DNA of 64,000 bases from an uncultured Pelagibacteraceae bacterium (GTDB taxonomy: Bacteria; Pseudomonadota; Alphaproteobacteria; Pelagibacterales; Pelagibacteraceae), in assembly GCA_902629695.1 (NCBI GenBank), contig CACORY010000001.1:92566-156565 (forward strand), read 5' to 3'. The position numbers and the translations under genes are program-made. This document shows, one piece after another, positions 11,822-21,006 of this stretch. Under the pieces are notes generated by a model. The model did no database searches. It was not told where the DNA came from and saw only the letters and a list, made by a program, of their open reading frames with translations. Position 1 is the stretch's first letter; every line of letters begins with the position of its first letter.

Positions 11822-12916
11822 TTCATTTTTTAAAAAAATTCTTAATTTATTTATTCCAAATTCTTTATTAATGATAGGTGATCCAATATTCTTTAATAAT
11901 ATCAAGTTTATTTTTTTGGACTGATTTTTTTTATCAATAGACATAAATGATAAAATTTTATTAATATCTTTAATAGAAAATTTTTTTTTTAAATTCATTG
12001 GTAGCTTAGAATTTTTAATATGGTTTTTTATTAATTTGTAATCTTTTAGTTTGAGAAGTTTATCCATCATGCTAAATTTAAGGGCTGTCTGCATTCCTAG
12101 AATAACAGCCTCTCCATGATTTAGTTTTTTTGAAAAATTTAATGTTCCCTCATATGCATGAGCAAATGTATGACCAAAATTTAAAACTTTTCTGAGACCT
12201 TTCTCTTTTTCATCCTTTTCAACTATTTTTTTTTTTATTTTGCAACTCTCATAAATTGCCTTTTCTATAAAAGGTGATTTAAGACTTATTATTTTTGAAA
12301 AATTTTTATTTAAAAAAATGAAAAAATTTTTATTATCTATAAGTGAATGTTTTAAAATTTCCCCATAGCCACATATTTTTTCTCTCTCAGGTAATGATTG
12401 TAAAAAGTTAATATCACTTATTACTAGCTTAGGTTGATAGAAAGTTCCAATTAGATTCTTTCCTAGATTGGTATTTACTCCTGTTTTTCCACCGACAGAT
12501 GAGTCTACTTGTGAAAGTAATGTTGTAGGAATATTAATAAATTTTAAACCTCTTTTAAAAATACTTGCTGCAAAAGATCCAATATCACCAGTTATTCCAC
12601 CTCCAACTGTGATAAGACAATCTTGTCTTGAAAAATTTTTATCTAGTAAAATTTTTAATATTGAATTTGATGTATTTAAATTCTTATTTTTTTCGGTAGC
12701 TTTTATATAGTGTATAAAAATTTTTTTTTTTACTAATGATCTTTTTATTTTAGCTAAAATATTTTTTGGTATATTTTTATCTACAACTATTAGGCACTTT
12801 TCAAACTTAATTGAATTTTCTGATGCAATCTTTAAAATATTTGAAGCCACACCTTTTCCAATTATTATAGGATAATTTTGAGTTACGGTGTTGACTATTA
12901 GTTTAATTTTTTTCAT
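11810..12916 (-). CDS. aroB: 3-dehydroquinate synthase
   Basis: The protein is 368 aa, full length. It shows VGGGITGDIGSFAAS (NAD-binding, near residue 100), PTTLLSQVDSSVGGKTGVN, the metal-binding region GEILKHSLID, and the second metal site FGHTFAHAYE followed by NHGEAV. The enzyme converts DAHP to 3-dehydroquinate in the shikimate pathway using NAD and a divalent metal. It follows aroK with a 14-base overlap, the usual alphaproteobacterial aroK-aroB pair, and its terminus overlaps convergent bolA by 12 bases. Confidence 0.96.
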   Translation of the reverse strand: MKKIKLIVNTVTQNYPIIIGKGVASNILKIASENSIKFEKCLIVVDKNIPKNILAKIKRSLVKKKIFIHYIKATEKNKNLNTSNSILKILLDKNFSRQDCLITVGGGITGDIGSFAASIFKRGLKFINIPTTLLSQVDSSVGGKTGVNTNLGKNLIGTFYQPKLVISDINFLQSLPEREKICGYGEILKHSLIDNKNFFIFLNKNFSKIISLKSPFIEKAIYESCKIKKKIVEKDEKEKGLRKVLNFGHTFAHAYEGTLNFSKKLNHGEAVILGMQTALKFSMMDKLLKLKDYKLIKNHIKNSKLPMNLKKKFSIKDINKILSFMSIDKKNQSKKINLILLKNIGSPIINKEFGINKLRIFLKNELSH

Positions 12917-13415
12917 ATATGTTCATAATTTTATTAACTATTTGATTTTTAGTTAAATTATTACAATTAATTTTAAATTTTGCTTTTGAATATATTTTAG
13001 AACGTTTTTTAATCAAATTTATTAATTCATTATCATCTAAATTGAATGCCAATGGTCTTTTTTGACTATTTTTAATTCTTTGAATTAAAATTTTATCGTT
13101 CCACTTTAACCAAAAAGAAAGATGATTTTTTATTATTTCTTCCATTATCTTTTTATTTAAAAAGGCTCCACCACCAAGCGCAATTACTATATTGTCTTTT
13201 TTTAAAATTTCTAAACAAATTTTTTCCTCAACTCTTCTAAAAAAAAATTCACCTTTTTCCTTAAAAATTTTAGATATTTTCATCCCAGTTTTTTTTTCTA
13301 TTGCATTATCTGTATCATAAAAATCTAAATTAAGTTTTTTTGAAATTAAGGATCCTAAAGAAGACTTACCAGATCCCATCATACCTAAAAAAACAATATT
13401 TTCTTTTGATTTCAT
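12903..13415 (-). CDS. aroK: shikimate kinase
   Basis: The protein is 170 aa from the ATG at 13415. The open frame extends to 13478, but the family begins right at IVFLGMMGSGKSSLG, and the longer start would run into the divergent gene at 13473. It has Walker A GMMGSGKSS, the shikimate-binding DTDNAIE and FRRVEE, GGGAF, and the adenine/lid segment QKRPLA. It phosphorylates shikimate with ATP. It is the first gene of the aroK-aroB operon. Confidence 0.94.
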   Translation of the reverse strand: MKSKENIVFLGMMGSGKSSLGSLISKKLNLDFYDTDNAIEKKTGMKISKIFKEKGEFFFRRVEEKICLEILKKDNIVIALGGGAFLNKKIMEEIIKNHLSFWLKWNDKILIQRIKNSQKRPLAFNLDDNELINLIKKRSKIYSKAKFKINCNNLTKNQIVNKIMNIYEKN

Positions 13416-13472
13416 AATTTTCTTTATTGAAAAAACACAAATATGTCTTATTTTGAAATTAACTAAAGTTAT

Positions 13473-13652
13473 ATGCAATTTATCAAAAAAACAAGTTCGA
13501 GAACTAATATTCTTGGGTTGATAATAAAGTTAGCTTTGGTTTTCATTATAATTCTAGGAATTGTTTTTCTACTTAATCAAATTGATTTTCCTGCACCTAA
13601 AAAAGAAATAGAAAAAATTATTCCAAATGAAAAATTTAAAATCATTAAATAA
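13473..13652 (+). CDS. small single-pass membrane protein (59 aa), unrecognised
   Basis: An ATG frame of 60 codons, too short for ordinary ORF cut-offs. The product has a basic N-terminus (MQFIKKTSSR), one hydrophobic segment at about residues 14-35, then a short polar tail with PAPKKEIEK. It would sit in the inner membrane with the tail outside. Its 3' end overlaps the following exported-protein gene by 26 bases, suggesting coupled expression, and it diverges from aroK across 57 bases. No family was recognised. A real coding role is supported by the clean membrane-protein pattern and by position, not by homology. Confidence 0.6.
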   Translation: MQFIKKTSSRTNILGLIIKLALVFIIILGIVFLLNQIDFPAPKKEIEKIIPNEKFKIIK

Positions 13653-15399
13653 GAAATTATTTTTAATTTCATTTATATTCATTTTCATATCCAATACTTT
13701 TGCTGAAGATAAACCCAGTGATATTTGGAATATAACTGAACAACAAACACAAGAATCAACTAGTACAAAAGATCTCTCTCAAGATAATAATCAATTGGGT
13801 AATAAAATTTTAGAAAATAGTATTTATAACATGCAACCTAAATCGATAAAAAATCAAATCGAATTTGATCAAAATTTAGTATCAGATCAAGTTAAAATAT
13901 TAGGATTATATGATCCAGAAGATAATGGTTTAGATATCAATATGTGGTCAAATTCAGATGGTGATCAGTTGAAAAATATTTTTGCAAAATTAAAAAAAAT
14001 TGAATTTTCTGAAGATGCAAAAGAAATAATAAATATCTCTGTTCTTACAAATTCATATTATCCAAAAAAAAATATTTCAAGTGAAGAATTTTTGCAATTT
14101 AAATCAGATTGGTTAATCAAAAATTCTGATTTAGATTTGATTAAAACTTATTTGTTAAAAAATCAAATTATAGATGTTCAACCAAAATTAACAAAATTTT
14201 TGATTGATGAATATTTATCAAATTTTGAAATCAAAAGAGCTTGTGAAATTTTTTCAAAAAATTTGAAACCTATAAATGATGATTACTTAATAAAATTTAA
14301 TATTTATTGTCTTATTAAAGATGGAAAAAATGAAGAGGCGCAGTTGATTTATGACCTGAAGAAAGAAATGGGTTTTAAGAATGAATATTTTGAAAATAAG
14401 ATTAATTATTTGTTCAAATATACTGATAAAGCTGATGAAATGATTTCCGAAAAAACAATTTTTGATTTTCATCTTGCTCATCAAACAAACCCGAATTTTT
14501 CCTTTGAACCCAATGAAAGTACAAAAAAAATTATTTGGAAATACCTATCTTCAGCAAATTTGTTGAGTTCTTTTAAGGAAATTGAAATTACAGAATTAGA
14601 CAGAATATCAGTTATCGAAAAAGCTGTTCATAATCAAAATTATTCAGAAAATGATTTGTTTCAGATTTACAAAAGATTTCAATTCAATATAAATCAACTC
14701 CTTAATGCTGCAGAATTTTATAAATCTCTTTCGAGTATTGAAGGAAGAGCATTAATTTATCAAAAAATTCTGCTTGAGTCTGAAGGAATTGAAAAATTAA
14801 AGCTATTAAAAATTTTAAAAGAGTCTTTTAAAAAGGATAATTTGGAGAATGCTTTTGATAAAGAATTAAAAAAATTTCTTGAAGATTTTAATCCAATAGA
14901 AATTCCTGATAATTTAACAAGTTTTTACTATACTAATATTGAAATCAAAGATGTTAAAAAAAAGAAAATTAAATTTAATAACGAAATCTTACATCAATCA
15001 AAACTTTTGAATTATTTCAGTGGAGATTATACAAAAAATAAAATTGAAAAAGATATCAACAATTTTTTAAAGAAAGTAAAAAAAAATAAGAAATATACAT
15101 TAACAGTTAAAGATCAAATTTTTTTGGACTCCTTGAGATCCGATGGTATAGAGATTGATGAAAAATTTAAAGATTTATTTGAACAAGATATATCAACAAT
15201 ACCTACAGATATTCAAGTAATGATTAATAATGATGAAAAAGGTGCTGCACTACTTAGGTTGGCAGAAATAATAGGACAAGATAAATTAGAGAGAATTGAT
15301 GATGACACTATCTATTTTATTATCAGTACGTTAAATCGACTAAAAATAGATGTTCTTAGAAACAGGATTTTATTAAAAGTTCTTCCTTTAAAAGTTTAA
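13627..15399 (+). CDS. large exported protein of unknown function
   Basis: The protein is 590 aa with a convincing signal peptide: basic start MKNLKSLNKK, hydrophobic ISFIFIFISN, then a cleavage site after TFA. The mature part is highly charged, rich in Lys, Asn, Asp, Glu, Ile and Leu, with many predicted amphipathic helices and no enzyme motif, suggesting an alpha-solenoid-like periplasmic protein. Alphaproteobacteria carry similarly long, poorly conserved proteins upstream of def/fmt, but I cannot name this one. It overlaps the small membrane-protein gene and is followed by def after 21 bases. Confidence 0.7.
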   Translation: MKNLKSLNKKLFLISFIFIFISNTFAEDKPSDIWNITEQQTQESTSTKDLSQDNNQLGNKILENSIYNMQPKSIKNQIEFDQNLVSDQVKILGLYDPEDNGLDINMWSNSDGDQLKNIFAKLKKIEFSEDAKEIINISVLTNSYYPKKNISSEEFLQFKSDWLIKNSDLDLIKTYLLKNQIIDVQPKLTKFLIDEYLSNFEIKRACEIFSKNLKPINDDYLIKFNIYCLIKDGKNEEAQLIYDLKKEMGFKNEYFENKINYLFKYTDKADEMISEKTIFDFHLAHQTNPNFSFEPNESTKKIIWKYLSSANLLSSFKEIEITELDRISVIEKAVHNQNYSENDLFQIYKRFQFNINQLLNAAEFYKSLSSIEGRALIYQKILLESEGIEKLKLLKILKESFKKDNLENAFDKELKKFLEDFNPIEIPDNLTSFYYTNIEIKDVKKKKIKFNNEILHQSKLLNYFSGDYTKNKIEKDINNFLKKVKKNKKYTLTVKDQIFLDSLRSDGIEIDEKFKDLFEQDISTIPTDIQVMINNDEKGAALLRLAEIIGQDKLERIDDDTIYFIISTLNRLKIDVLRNRILLKVLPLKV

Positions 15400-15420
15400 A
15401 AATTAGTTTAATTATTATTT

Positions 15421-15942
15421 ATGCTTAAAGATATTGTTACTGTTCCAGATGAAATACTAAAAAAAATTTCTGATCCAATTGAAAAAGTTGGAATTAATGA
15501 AAAAAAATTAATCGATGACTTATTTGAAACCATGTACCACTCCAAGGGAATAGGACTTGCGGCAGTTCAAGTAGGTATACTTAAAAGAGTTTTAGTTGTT
15601 GACGTCTCAAATAAGGATGAAAAAAATCAACCAATTGCATTAATCAATCCTGTAATAAAAAATTTAAGCCAAGAGACATCGGTGTACGAAGAGGGTTGTC
15701 TATCAATACCCGAAACTTTTATTGAAATTGAGAGACCAAAAATTTGTGAGGTGGAATATATTGATGAAAAGGGAGAGAAAAAAAATCTTAGATGTGATGG
15801 GCTTTTATCTACTTGTATTCAACATGAAATAAATCACTTAGATGGAAAATTAATTATTGATCATTTATCAAAATTAAAGAAAGACTTCATTATAAAAAAA
15901 ATTTCAAAAATTAAAAAAAAACCAGATAGAATAATAGTTTAA
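15421..15942 (+). CDS. def: peptide deformylase
   Basis: The protein is 173 aa. All three catalytic motifs are present: GIGLAAVQVG (motif 1), EEGCLSIPE (motif 2, metal Cys) and QHEINHLDGKL (HExxH-type motif 3). It removes the N-formyl group from nascent proteins using Fe2+. It is followed by fmt after two bases, the typical def-fmt pair, with truA next. Confidence 0.97.
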   Translation: MLKDIVTVPDEILKKISDPIEKVGINEKKLIDDLFETMYHSKGIGLAAVQVGILKRVLVVDVSNKDEKNQPIALINPVIKNLSQETSVYEEGCLSIPETFIEIERPKICEVEYIDEKGEKKNLRCDGLLSTCIQHEINHLDGKLIIDHLSKLKKDFIIKKISKIKKKPDRIIV

Positions 15943-15944
15943 AG

Positions 15945-16877
15945 ATGGCAAATAAGATTATCTTTATGGGTACGCCAATATTTTGTGTTCCTATCTTAAA
16001 ATCTCTATATCAAAATGGTTATAATATTTCAGTGGTTTTTACTCAACCACCACAAAAATCCCATAGAGGACAAAAAATTAATAAGAGTCCAATTCAGGGT
16101 ATCTCTGAAACTTTAAATATAGATTATAGAACACCCAAGACACTTAAAGATAACCAAGAAGAGTATGATTTTTTAAAAGAGTTAAATGCTGATCTTGCAA
16201 TAGTGTGTGCATATGGACAAATTATTCCTGAAAATTTTTTAAACTTAACAAAAAAAGGTTTTGTAAATATTCACGCTTCAATACTTCCTAGTTGGCGAGG
16301 AGCAGCACCAATCCAGAGATCAATTATGAATTTAGATAATGAAACTGGCATAAGTATTATGAAGATCAAAAAAGAATTAGATAGTGGACCAGTTAGTAAT
16401 ATTTATAAAATTAAGATAGATCAAAAACAAAATGCTCAAGAAATTTCAGAAAAACTATCTGCTTTAGCTGCAGAAAAAATTTTAGATAATGTGGATGATA
16501 TACTTGAAGATAAAGCGAAGTTTATTGATCAAGATCATTCAAAAGCAACATATGCAAAAAAAATTCATAAAGAAGAGTCCCAAATTAATTGGGATGAGGA
16601 CGTCTCTAAAATTATTGGAAAAATAAATGGATTATTTCCCTCACCAGGTGCTTCTTTTAGTTTCAATGGTGAAAGATATAAAATTTTAAAAGCCGAAATT
16701 GGTAATGGCAAAGGTCAAGTTGGAGAGATAATTTCAAATCAGTTAGAAGTAGCATGTAATAACAATCAATCTATAAAGATTCTCGAAATTCAAAGACAGG
16801 GAAAAAGACCACAAAAAATTAGCGAATTTATGTTGGGCTCTCAAATTAAAAAGGGCTCAAAGTTATTAAATGTTTAG
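15945..16877 (+). CDS. fmt: methionyl-tRNA formyltransferase
   Basis: The protein is 310 aa. It shows IIFMGTPIFCVPIL at the N-terminus, the folate site and catalytic region NIHASILPSWRGAAPIQRSI, and a C-terminal OB-like tRNA-binding domain with a GxxPSPGA-type segment (LFPSPGASF). It formylates initiator Met-tRNA using 10-formyl-THF. Its stop overlaps the truA start by eight bases. Confidence 0.97.
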   Translation: MANKIIFMGTPIFCVPILKSLYQNGYNISVVFTQPPQKSHRGQKINKSPIQGISETLNIDYRTPKTLKDNQEEYDFLKELNADLAIVCAYGQIIPENFLNLTKKGFVNIHASILPSWRGAAPIQRSIMNLDNETGISIMKIKKELDSGPVSNIYKIKIDQKQNAQEISEKLSALAAEKILDNVDDILEDKAKFIDQDHSKATYAKKIHKEESQINWDEDVSKIIGKINGLFPSPGASFSFNGERYKILKAEIGNGKGQVGEIISNQLEVACNNNQSIKILEIQRQGKRPQKISEFMLGSQIKKGSKLLNV

Positions 16878-17610
16878 ATATCAGATATTAATTGAATATA
16901 AGGGAACTAATTTCAGAGGATGGCAAATTCAAAAGAAAGGCAAAACTGTTCAGGGATTATTGCAAGACAAAATTTCGAAACTTTTAAAAGAAAAAGTAAT
17001 GATATATGGAGCTGGAAGATTAGATGTCGGTGTGCATGCCAAAGAACAATCAGCACACTTTGACTGTAAAAATAAGATTATTAAATTTGATAGATTTTTA
17101 AAATCAATTAATCATTTTTTAAATATAGATGGAATAGCAATACTTAAGATTAAAAAAAGAAATAATAATTTTCATGCCAGATTTTCAGCTAAAATGAGAG
17201 TTTATAATTACGTGATTATTAATCGGATCAGTGGACCAGTTTTAGATGAAAATAGAGGCTGGCATATTATTAAAGATCTTGATTTAGAATTGATGATAAC
17301 TGCTGCAAAAAAATTGATTGGTACCAAAGATTTCAGTACTTTTAGAAAATCTAGTTGTAGGGCAAAAAGTCCAATAAAGACCATGAAATCAGTAAAGATT
17401 AAATCAACAAAAGATAGGATAGAAATAGAATTTAAATCTCAATCGTTCTTGCAACAACAAGTCCGGTCCATGGTTGGTTGTCTTAAATTTGTTGGGGAAA
17501 AAAAATGGACATTAAAAAAATTTATAAATGTAATGAATTCTAAAAAAAGATCATTATGTGCTCCGCCTGCACCACCACATGGTCTTTATTTAACGAAAGT
17601 TATTTATTAA
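16870..17610 (+). CDS. truA: tRNA pseudouridine synthase A
   Basis: The protein is 246 aa. It carries YKGTNFRGWQIQ at the N-terminus, the catalytic-Asp motif GAGRLDVGVHA (near residue 50), FHARFSAKMRVYNYVI and the late QSFLQQQVRSMVG motif. It makes pseudouridine at tRNA positions 38-40. It is the last gene of def-fmt-truA, and its end overlaps the convergent SET gene by 21 bases. Confidence 0.96.
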   Translation: MFRYQILIEYKGTNFRGWQIQKKGKTVQGLLQDKISKLLKEKVMIYGAGRLDVGVHAKEQSAHFDCKNKIIKFDRFLKSINHFLNIDGIAILKIKKRNNNFHARFSAKMRVYNYVIINRISGPVLDENRGWHIIKDLDLELMITAAKKLIGTKDFSTFRKSSCRAKSPIKTMKSVKIKSTKDRIEIEFKSQSFLQQQVRSMVGCLKFVGEKKWTLKKFINVMNSKKRSLCAPPAPPHGLYLTKVIY

Positions 17611-18081
17611 TTTTTTTTTATTTTTCATTGCAAATTTTTTATTTATTCGCCATCTAGACTCTTCTCTCATAATATATCCACAACAATTTTTTGAGCCGCA
17701 TTTACATGGAAATTGTTTATAATCTTCATCATAACCAAAACCATAATCACAAGTAAATTCCTCACCTTTTTTAATATCTCGTTTTGCCGTTATCCAGACC
17801 TTAAGACCTTTTCCATTATAATCACAATTATTATTACAACTATGATTGACTAGTCCTGCTGTATTCCAAGAAAAATCCCCATCTAAGGTATATCTTTTAT
17901 TTAATGTAAATAGATAAATAGGTTTCTTATTGTCATACTTGTCGGATACTTCCACTTCTTTATTTGTGATTATTTTTCCAATATAATTTATTATTTTTGT
18001 ACCCTCTTTAATATCTTTTGTGGCATAAAGCCCTCGTCCTTTGTTATCAATTTTAGATTTTTTTATTTGATACAATTTCAT
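17590..18081 (-). CDS. SET-domain protein lysine methyltransferase-like protein
   Basis: The protein is 163 aa, almost entirely a SET domain: start GRGLYATKDIKEGTKI, the SAM-binding motif VNHSCNNNC (near residue 80), the catalytic-Tyr region FTCDYGFGYDEDY, and a post-SET cysteine cluster PCKCGSKNCCGYI. The family transfers methyl groups from SAM to protein lysines; bacterial substrates are mostly unknown. It is adjacent to and co-oriented with a histone-deacetylase-family gene, 32 bases apart. No substrate can be read from sequence. Confidence 0.87.
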   Translation of the reverse strand: MKLYQIKKSKIDNKGRGLYATKDIKEGTKIINYIGKIITNKEVEVSDKYDNKKPIYLFTLNKRYTLDGDFSWNTAGLVNHSCNNNCDYNGKGLKVWITAKRDIKKGEEFTCDYGFGYDEDYKQFPCKCGSKNCCGYIMREESRWRINKKFAMKNKKKLINNFR

Positions 18082-18113
18082 GGTACATTTATTAATAATT
18101 TAATAGATAATTA

Positions 18114-19043
18114 TCAATTGAATTCTAATAATGCATCAACGTGTCTCTTAGTACTATCTTTAAGCGCTTGTAAATCGTATCCACCTTCCAAAATAGATAC
18201 TACTTTGCCATTACAAAATTTTTTTGAGGTTTCTAAAATTCTTTTTGTGATAATATAATAGTCTTCAGTTTGCAGTTTCAGTTGTGCGAGTGGATCTGCA
18301 ATATGTCCATCAAAACCTGCGCTTAAAAGAACAAATTCTGGCATAAATTCCCTTAATTTTTTTAATGCAAATTCAAAAGCATTTAAATATTCCTGAGAAT
18401 TTGTACCAGCAGGCAAAGGTATATTGTAAATATTATTAAATTTCCCTTTTTCTTGTTCAGATCCTGATCCTGGATAATAAGGGTATTGATGAGTTGATAT
18501 AAATAAAACATTTTCATTTTCATAAAAAATGTCTTGTGTACCGTTACCATGATGAACATCAAAATCAATGATAGCAATTTTTTTATATTTGTATTTGTTT
18601 AATAAATATTTTGCTCCAATAGCAACATTATTTAAAATGCAGAAACCAGCTGCTTTGTTTTGATTACAATGATGGCCTGGTGGGCGCACGCTCGCAAAAG
18701 CATTTTTAAACTCTTTATTTTGAACACCATCTATAGCTGCAATAATTGAACCTGCTGCATCAAATGTAGCATCCTTACTTCCTGGTGAAATAATAGTATC
18801 TCCATCTAGTGAAGAAAAACCTTTAGAGGGAAAAGAATTTTTTACTAAATCAACATATTTCGCATCATGAGTTTTTTTAATAATTTCATCTGTAATTGGA
18901 GAGGGTTTCTTCCACAATATGTTTCTATTATTTAATTTTTTAAAATTTTCGTTTATTACGGTTACTCTAGCTATTTGTTCTGGATGTCCAGGACCAGTAT
19001 CATGATTTTGATAAGTATCGGAAGTAATTAAACCAGTTTTCAC
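18114..19043 (-). CDS. histone deacetylase family (acetoin-utilisation type) deacetylase
   Basis: The protein is 309 aa with the complete arginase-fold deacetylase signature: HPEQIARV near residue 20, SVRPPGHHCNQNKAAGFCILNNVAIGA, the zinc-ligand segment DFDVHHGNGTQDIF, STHQYPYYPGSG, SAGFDGH and LEGGYDL. It hydrolyses acetyl groups from lysine or acetylated amines using zinc. Physiological substrates in bacteria include acetylated proteins and polyamines; none can be chosen here. It overlaps dapE by four bases and lies beside the SET gene. Confidence 0.9.
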   Translation of the reverse strand: MKTGLITSDTYQNHDTGPGHPEQIARVTVINENFKKLNNRNILWKKPSPITDEIIKKTHDAKYVDLVKNSFPSKGFSSLDGDTIISPGSKDATFDAAGSIIAAIDGVQNKEFKNAFASVRPPGHHCNQNKAAGFCILNNVAIGAKYLLNKYKYKKIAIIDFDVHHGNGTQDIFYENENVLFISTHQYPYYPGSGSEQEKGKFNNIYNIPLPAGTNSQEYLNAFEFALKKLREFMPEFVLLSAGFDGHIADPLAQLKLQTEDYYIITKRILETSKKFCNGKVVSILEGGYDLQALKDSTKRHVDALLEFN

Positions 19044-20197
19044 TTGAAGTAATTTTGTAATATATTTTGATAAATCTTAGATAAATTTTTTAAGTCTTTT
19101 AAAGATACAACTTCGTCTACGCGATGCATAGTCCTTCCGACTAAACCAAATTCTAAACCAGGAGATATAGCCTTGATGAATCTTAGGTCTGAAGTTCCGC
19201 CTGTAGTAGAAAATTTTGGTTTTATCTTAGTAATTTTTTTAATAGTATTTTGTATCATATATGTTGTTTTATCTGGCTTAGTTAAAAAAGATTCCCCAGA
19301 AACCCTGTAATCAATTTTGAATTTTGACTTATATTTTTTATTAATTCTATTAAAAATTTTATTAAGTCTTTTTTTAATAGAAGTTGAAGAATGTTTGTTG
19401 TTAAACCTAATATTAAATGTTGCCTCAGCTTTCGCAGGTATGACATTATCAGCAGTATTGTTTATATTTATTTTTGTAATTTCTAAGTTTGTAGGCTGAA
19501 AATTTTTTGTCCCTTTATCAAATTGAATATTTTTTAACTCATTTAAAATTTTAACAATAATAGTTGAGGGATTATTTGCCCTATGAGGATATGCAACATG
19601 ACCCTGTATTCCAAATATAGTTAATTTGCCAGTCAAACTACCTCTGCGACCAATTTTAATCATTTCACCTAATCGATTTGGATTTGTTGGTTCCCCAACT
19701 AAACAAAAATTTATTTTTTCTTTTTTTCTTTTCAGATATTCTACCACTTTTTTTGTTCCATTCACTGCATCACCTTCTTCATCTCCTGTAATCAATAAAC
19801 TAATTGATCCATTAAATTTTTTATTTTTTGATAAAAAAATACTTACAGCAGAAACAAAAGCTGCAATAGAGCTTTTCATGTCATTTGCACCTCTTCCAAT
19901 TAAATAACCTTTTTTTATAGATGGTCTAAATGGATTTACTGTCCAATTTTTTATATTTCCTGGAGGGACAACATCCAGGTGTCCTGCATAACAAAAGTTA
20001 GGTCCTTTTGATCCTAATCTCGCATATAAGTTCTTAACTGGTTTGAAACCTTTTTCTTTAAACTCTAGTATTTTTGTTTTGAAACGAAGTTTTTTCAATT
20101 TTTTTTCTAGAAATTTCATCACTCCTGCATCTATAGGAGTAACAGTTGGAAATCTAATTAGCTCTTTAGCTAATTGTAATTCATTAATTTTTTGCAT
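19040..20197 (-). CDS. dapE: succinyl-diaminopimelate desuccinylase
   Basis: The protein is 385 aa. It shows YAGHLDVVPPGN (first metal His/Asp), GRGANDMKSSIAAF, TGDEEGDAVNGT (catalytic Glu pair), EPTNPNRLGEMIKIGRRGS, and GGTSDLRF with late HRVDE. It is a dinuclear-zinc M20 hydrolase that converts N-succinyl-LL-DAP to LL-DAP for lysine and peptidoglycan synthesis. It follows dapD by two bases, so the last two succinylase steps are co-expressed. Confidence 0.96.
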   Translation of the reverse strand: MQKINELQLAKELIRFPTVTPIDAGVMKFLEKKLKKLRFKTKILEFKEKGFKPVKNLYARLGSKGPNFCYAGHLDVVPPGNIKNWTVNPFRPSIKKGYLIGRGANDMKSSIAAFVSAVSIFLSKNKKFNGSISLLITGDEEGDAVNGTKKVVEYLKRKKEKINFCLVGEPTNPNRLGEMIKIGRRGSLTGKLTIFGIQGHVAYPHRANNPSTIIVKILNELKNIQFDKGTKNFQPTNLEITKININNTADNVIPAKAEATFNIRFNNKHSSTSIKKRLNKIFNRINKKYKSKFKIDYRVSGESFLTKPDKTTYMIQNTIKKITKIKPKFSTTGGTSDLRFIKAISPGLEFGLVGRTMHRVDEVVSLKDLKNLSKIYQNILQNYFK

Positions 20198-20199
20198 AT

Positions 20200-21003
20200 T
20201 TAATCTCTCAAAAGATCATTAATTGAAGTCTTTGATCTAGTTTTTGAGTCAACCGTTTTTATTATATGTACAGCATAAAGATCTTTATATGTACCTGGTA
20301 CAACAACTGAATAAGGAGGTATACGACCTTTTGTTATTTCCCCATTAGATCTGTTAATAATTTTTGTACTTTGCCCGATATAGCAGCCCATTGAAAGAAC
20401 GCTTCCTTCCTCGACAATAACACCTTCGACAACTTCGGACATGGCTCCAACAAAGACATTATCCTCAATGATTGTTGGTAGCGCTTGAGCGGGTTCCAAA
20501 ACGCCTCCAATTCCCGAGCCAGCTGATATATGGCAATTTTCCCCAATTTGGCAACAACTTCCAGCACGACTAAACGTGTCCATCATAGTTTTTGCCCCAA
20601 TCCATGCACCAATGTTTACATAACATGGCATGAGAACAGCATCTTTTCCAATAAAGGATCCTTTTCTAACAGGGGAGTTAGGTACCATCCTAAAACCTGC
20701 TTTTTCAAACTCTTCTTTTGTCCATCCAGCAGTTTTACCTTTTAATAAATTTTGTCGGTCTCTCCAGACTGAGTATGGTCCTGAAAGAATATCATTTTCA
20801 TAAACTCTAAAACTTAACATAATTGCTTTTTTAAGATGTTGGTGTGTTTTCCATTCACCATTAATTTTTTCTGCAACTCTAGACTTGCCACTATCTAGAT
20901 CACTGATTACTTGATTTATAGCATCCTTTAAAGATTGATCCGAATTAGGACCCACCTGATCTTTATTTTCCCATGCATCATTTATAATTTTCTCTATAGA
21001 CAT
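20200..21003 (-). CDS. dapD: tetrahydrodipicolinate N-succinyltransferase
   Basis: The protein is 267 aa, full length. It has an N-terminal helical domain, then left-handed beta-helix hexapeptide repeats through GKDAVLMPCYVNIGAWIGAK, NCHISAGSGIGGVLEP and DNVFVGAMSEVVEGV. It transfers succinyl from succinyl-CoA to tetrahydrodipicolinate in the succinylase branch of lysine/DAP synthesis. It is followed by dapE and preceded by a HAD phosphatase gene three bases upstream. Confidence 0.97.
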   Translation of the reverse strand: MSIEKIINDAWENKDQVGPNSDQSLKDAINQVISDLDSGKSRVAEKINGEWKTHQHLKKAIMLSFRVYENDILSGPYSVWRDRQNLLKGKTAGWTKEEFEKAGFRMVPNSPVRKGSFIGKDAVLMPCYVNIGAWIGAKTMMDTFSRAGSCCQIGENCHISAGSGIGGVLEPAQALPTIIEDNVFVGAMSEVVEGVIVEEGSVLSMGCYIGQSTKIINRSNGEITKGRIPPYSVVVPGTYKDLYAVHIIKTVDSKTRSKTSINDLLRD

Positions 21004-21006
21004 AAT

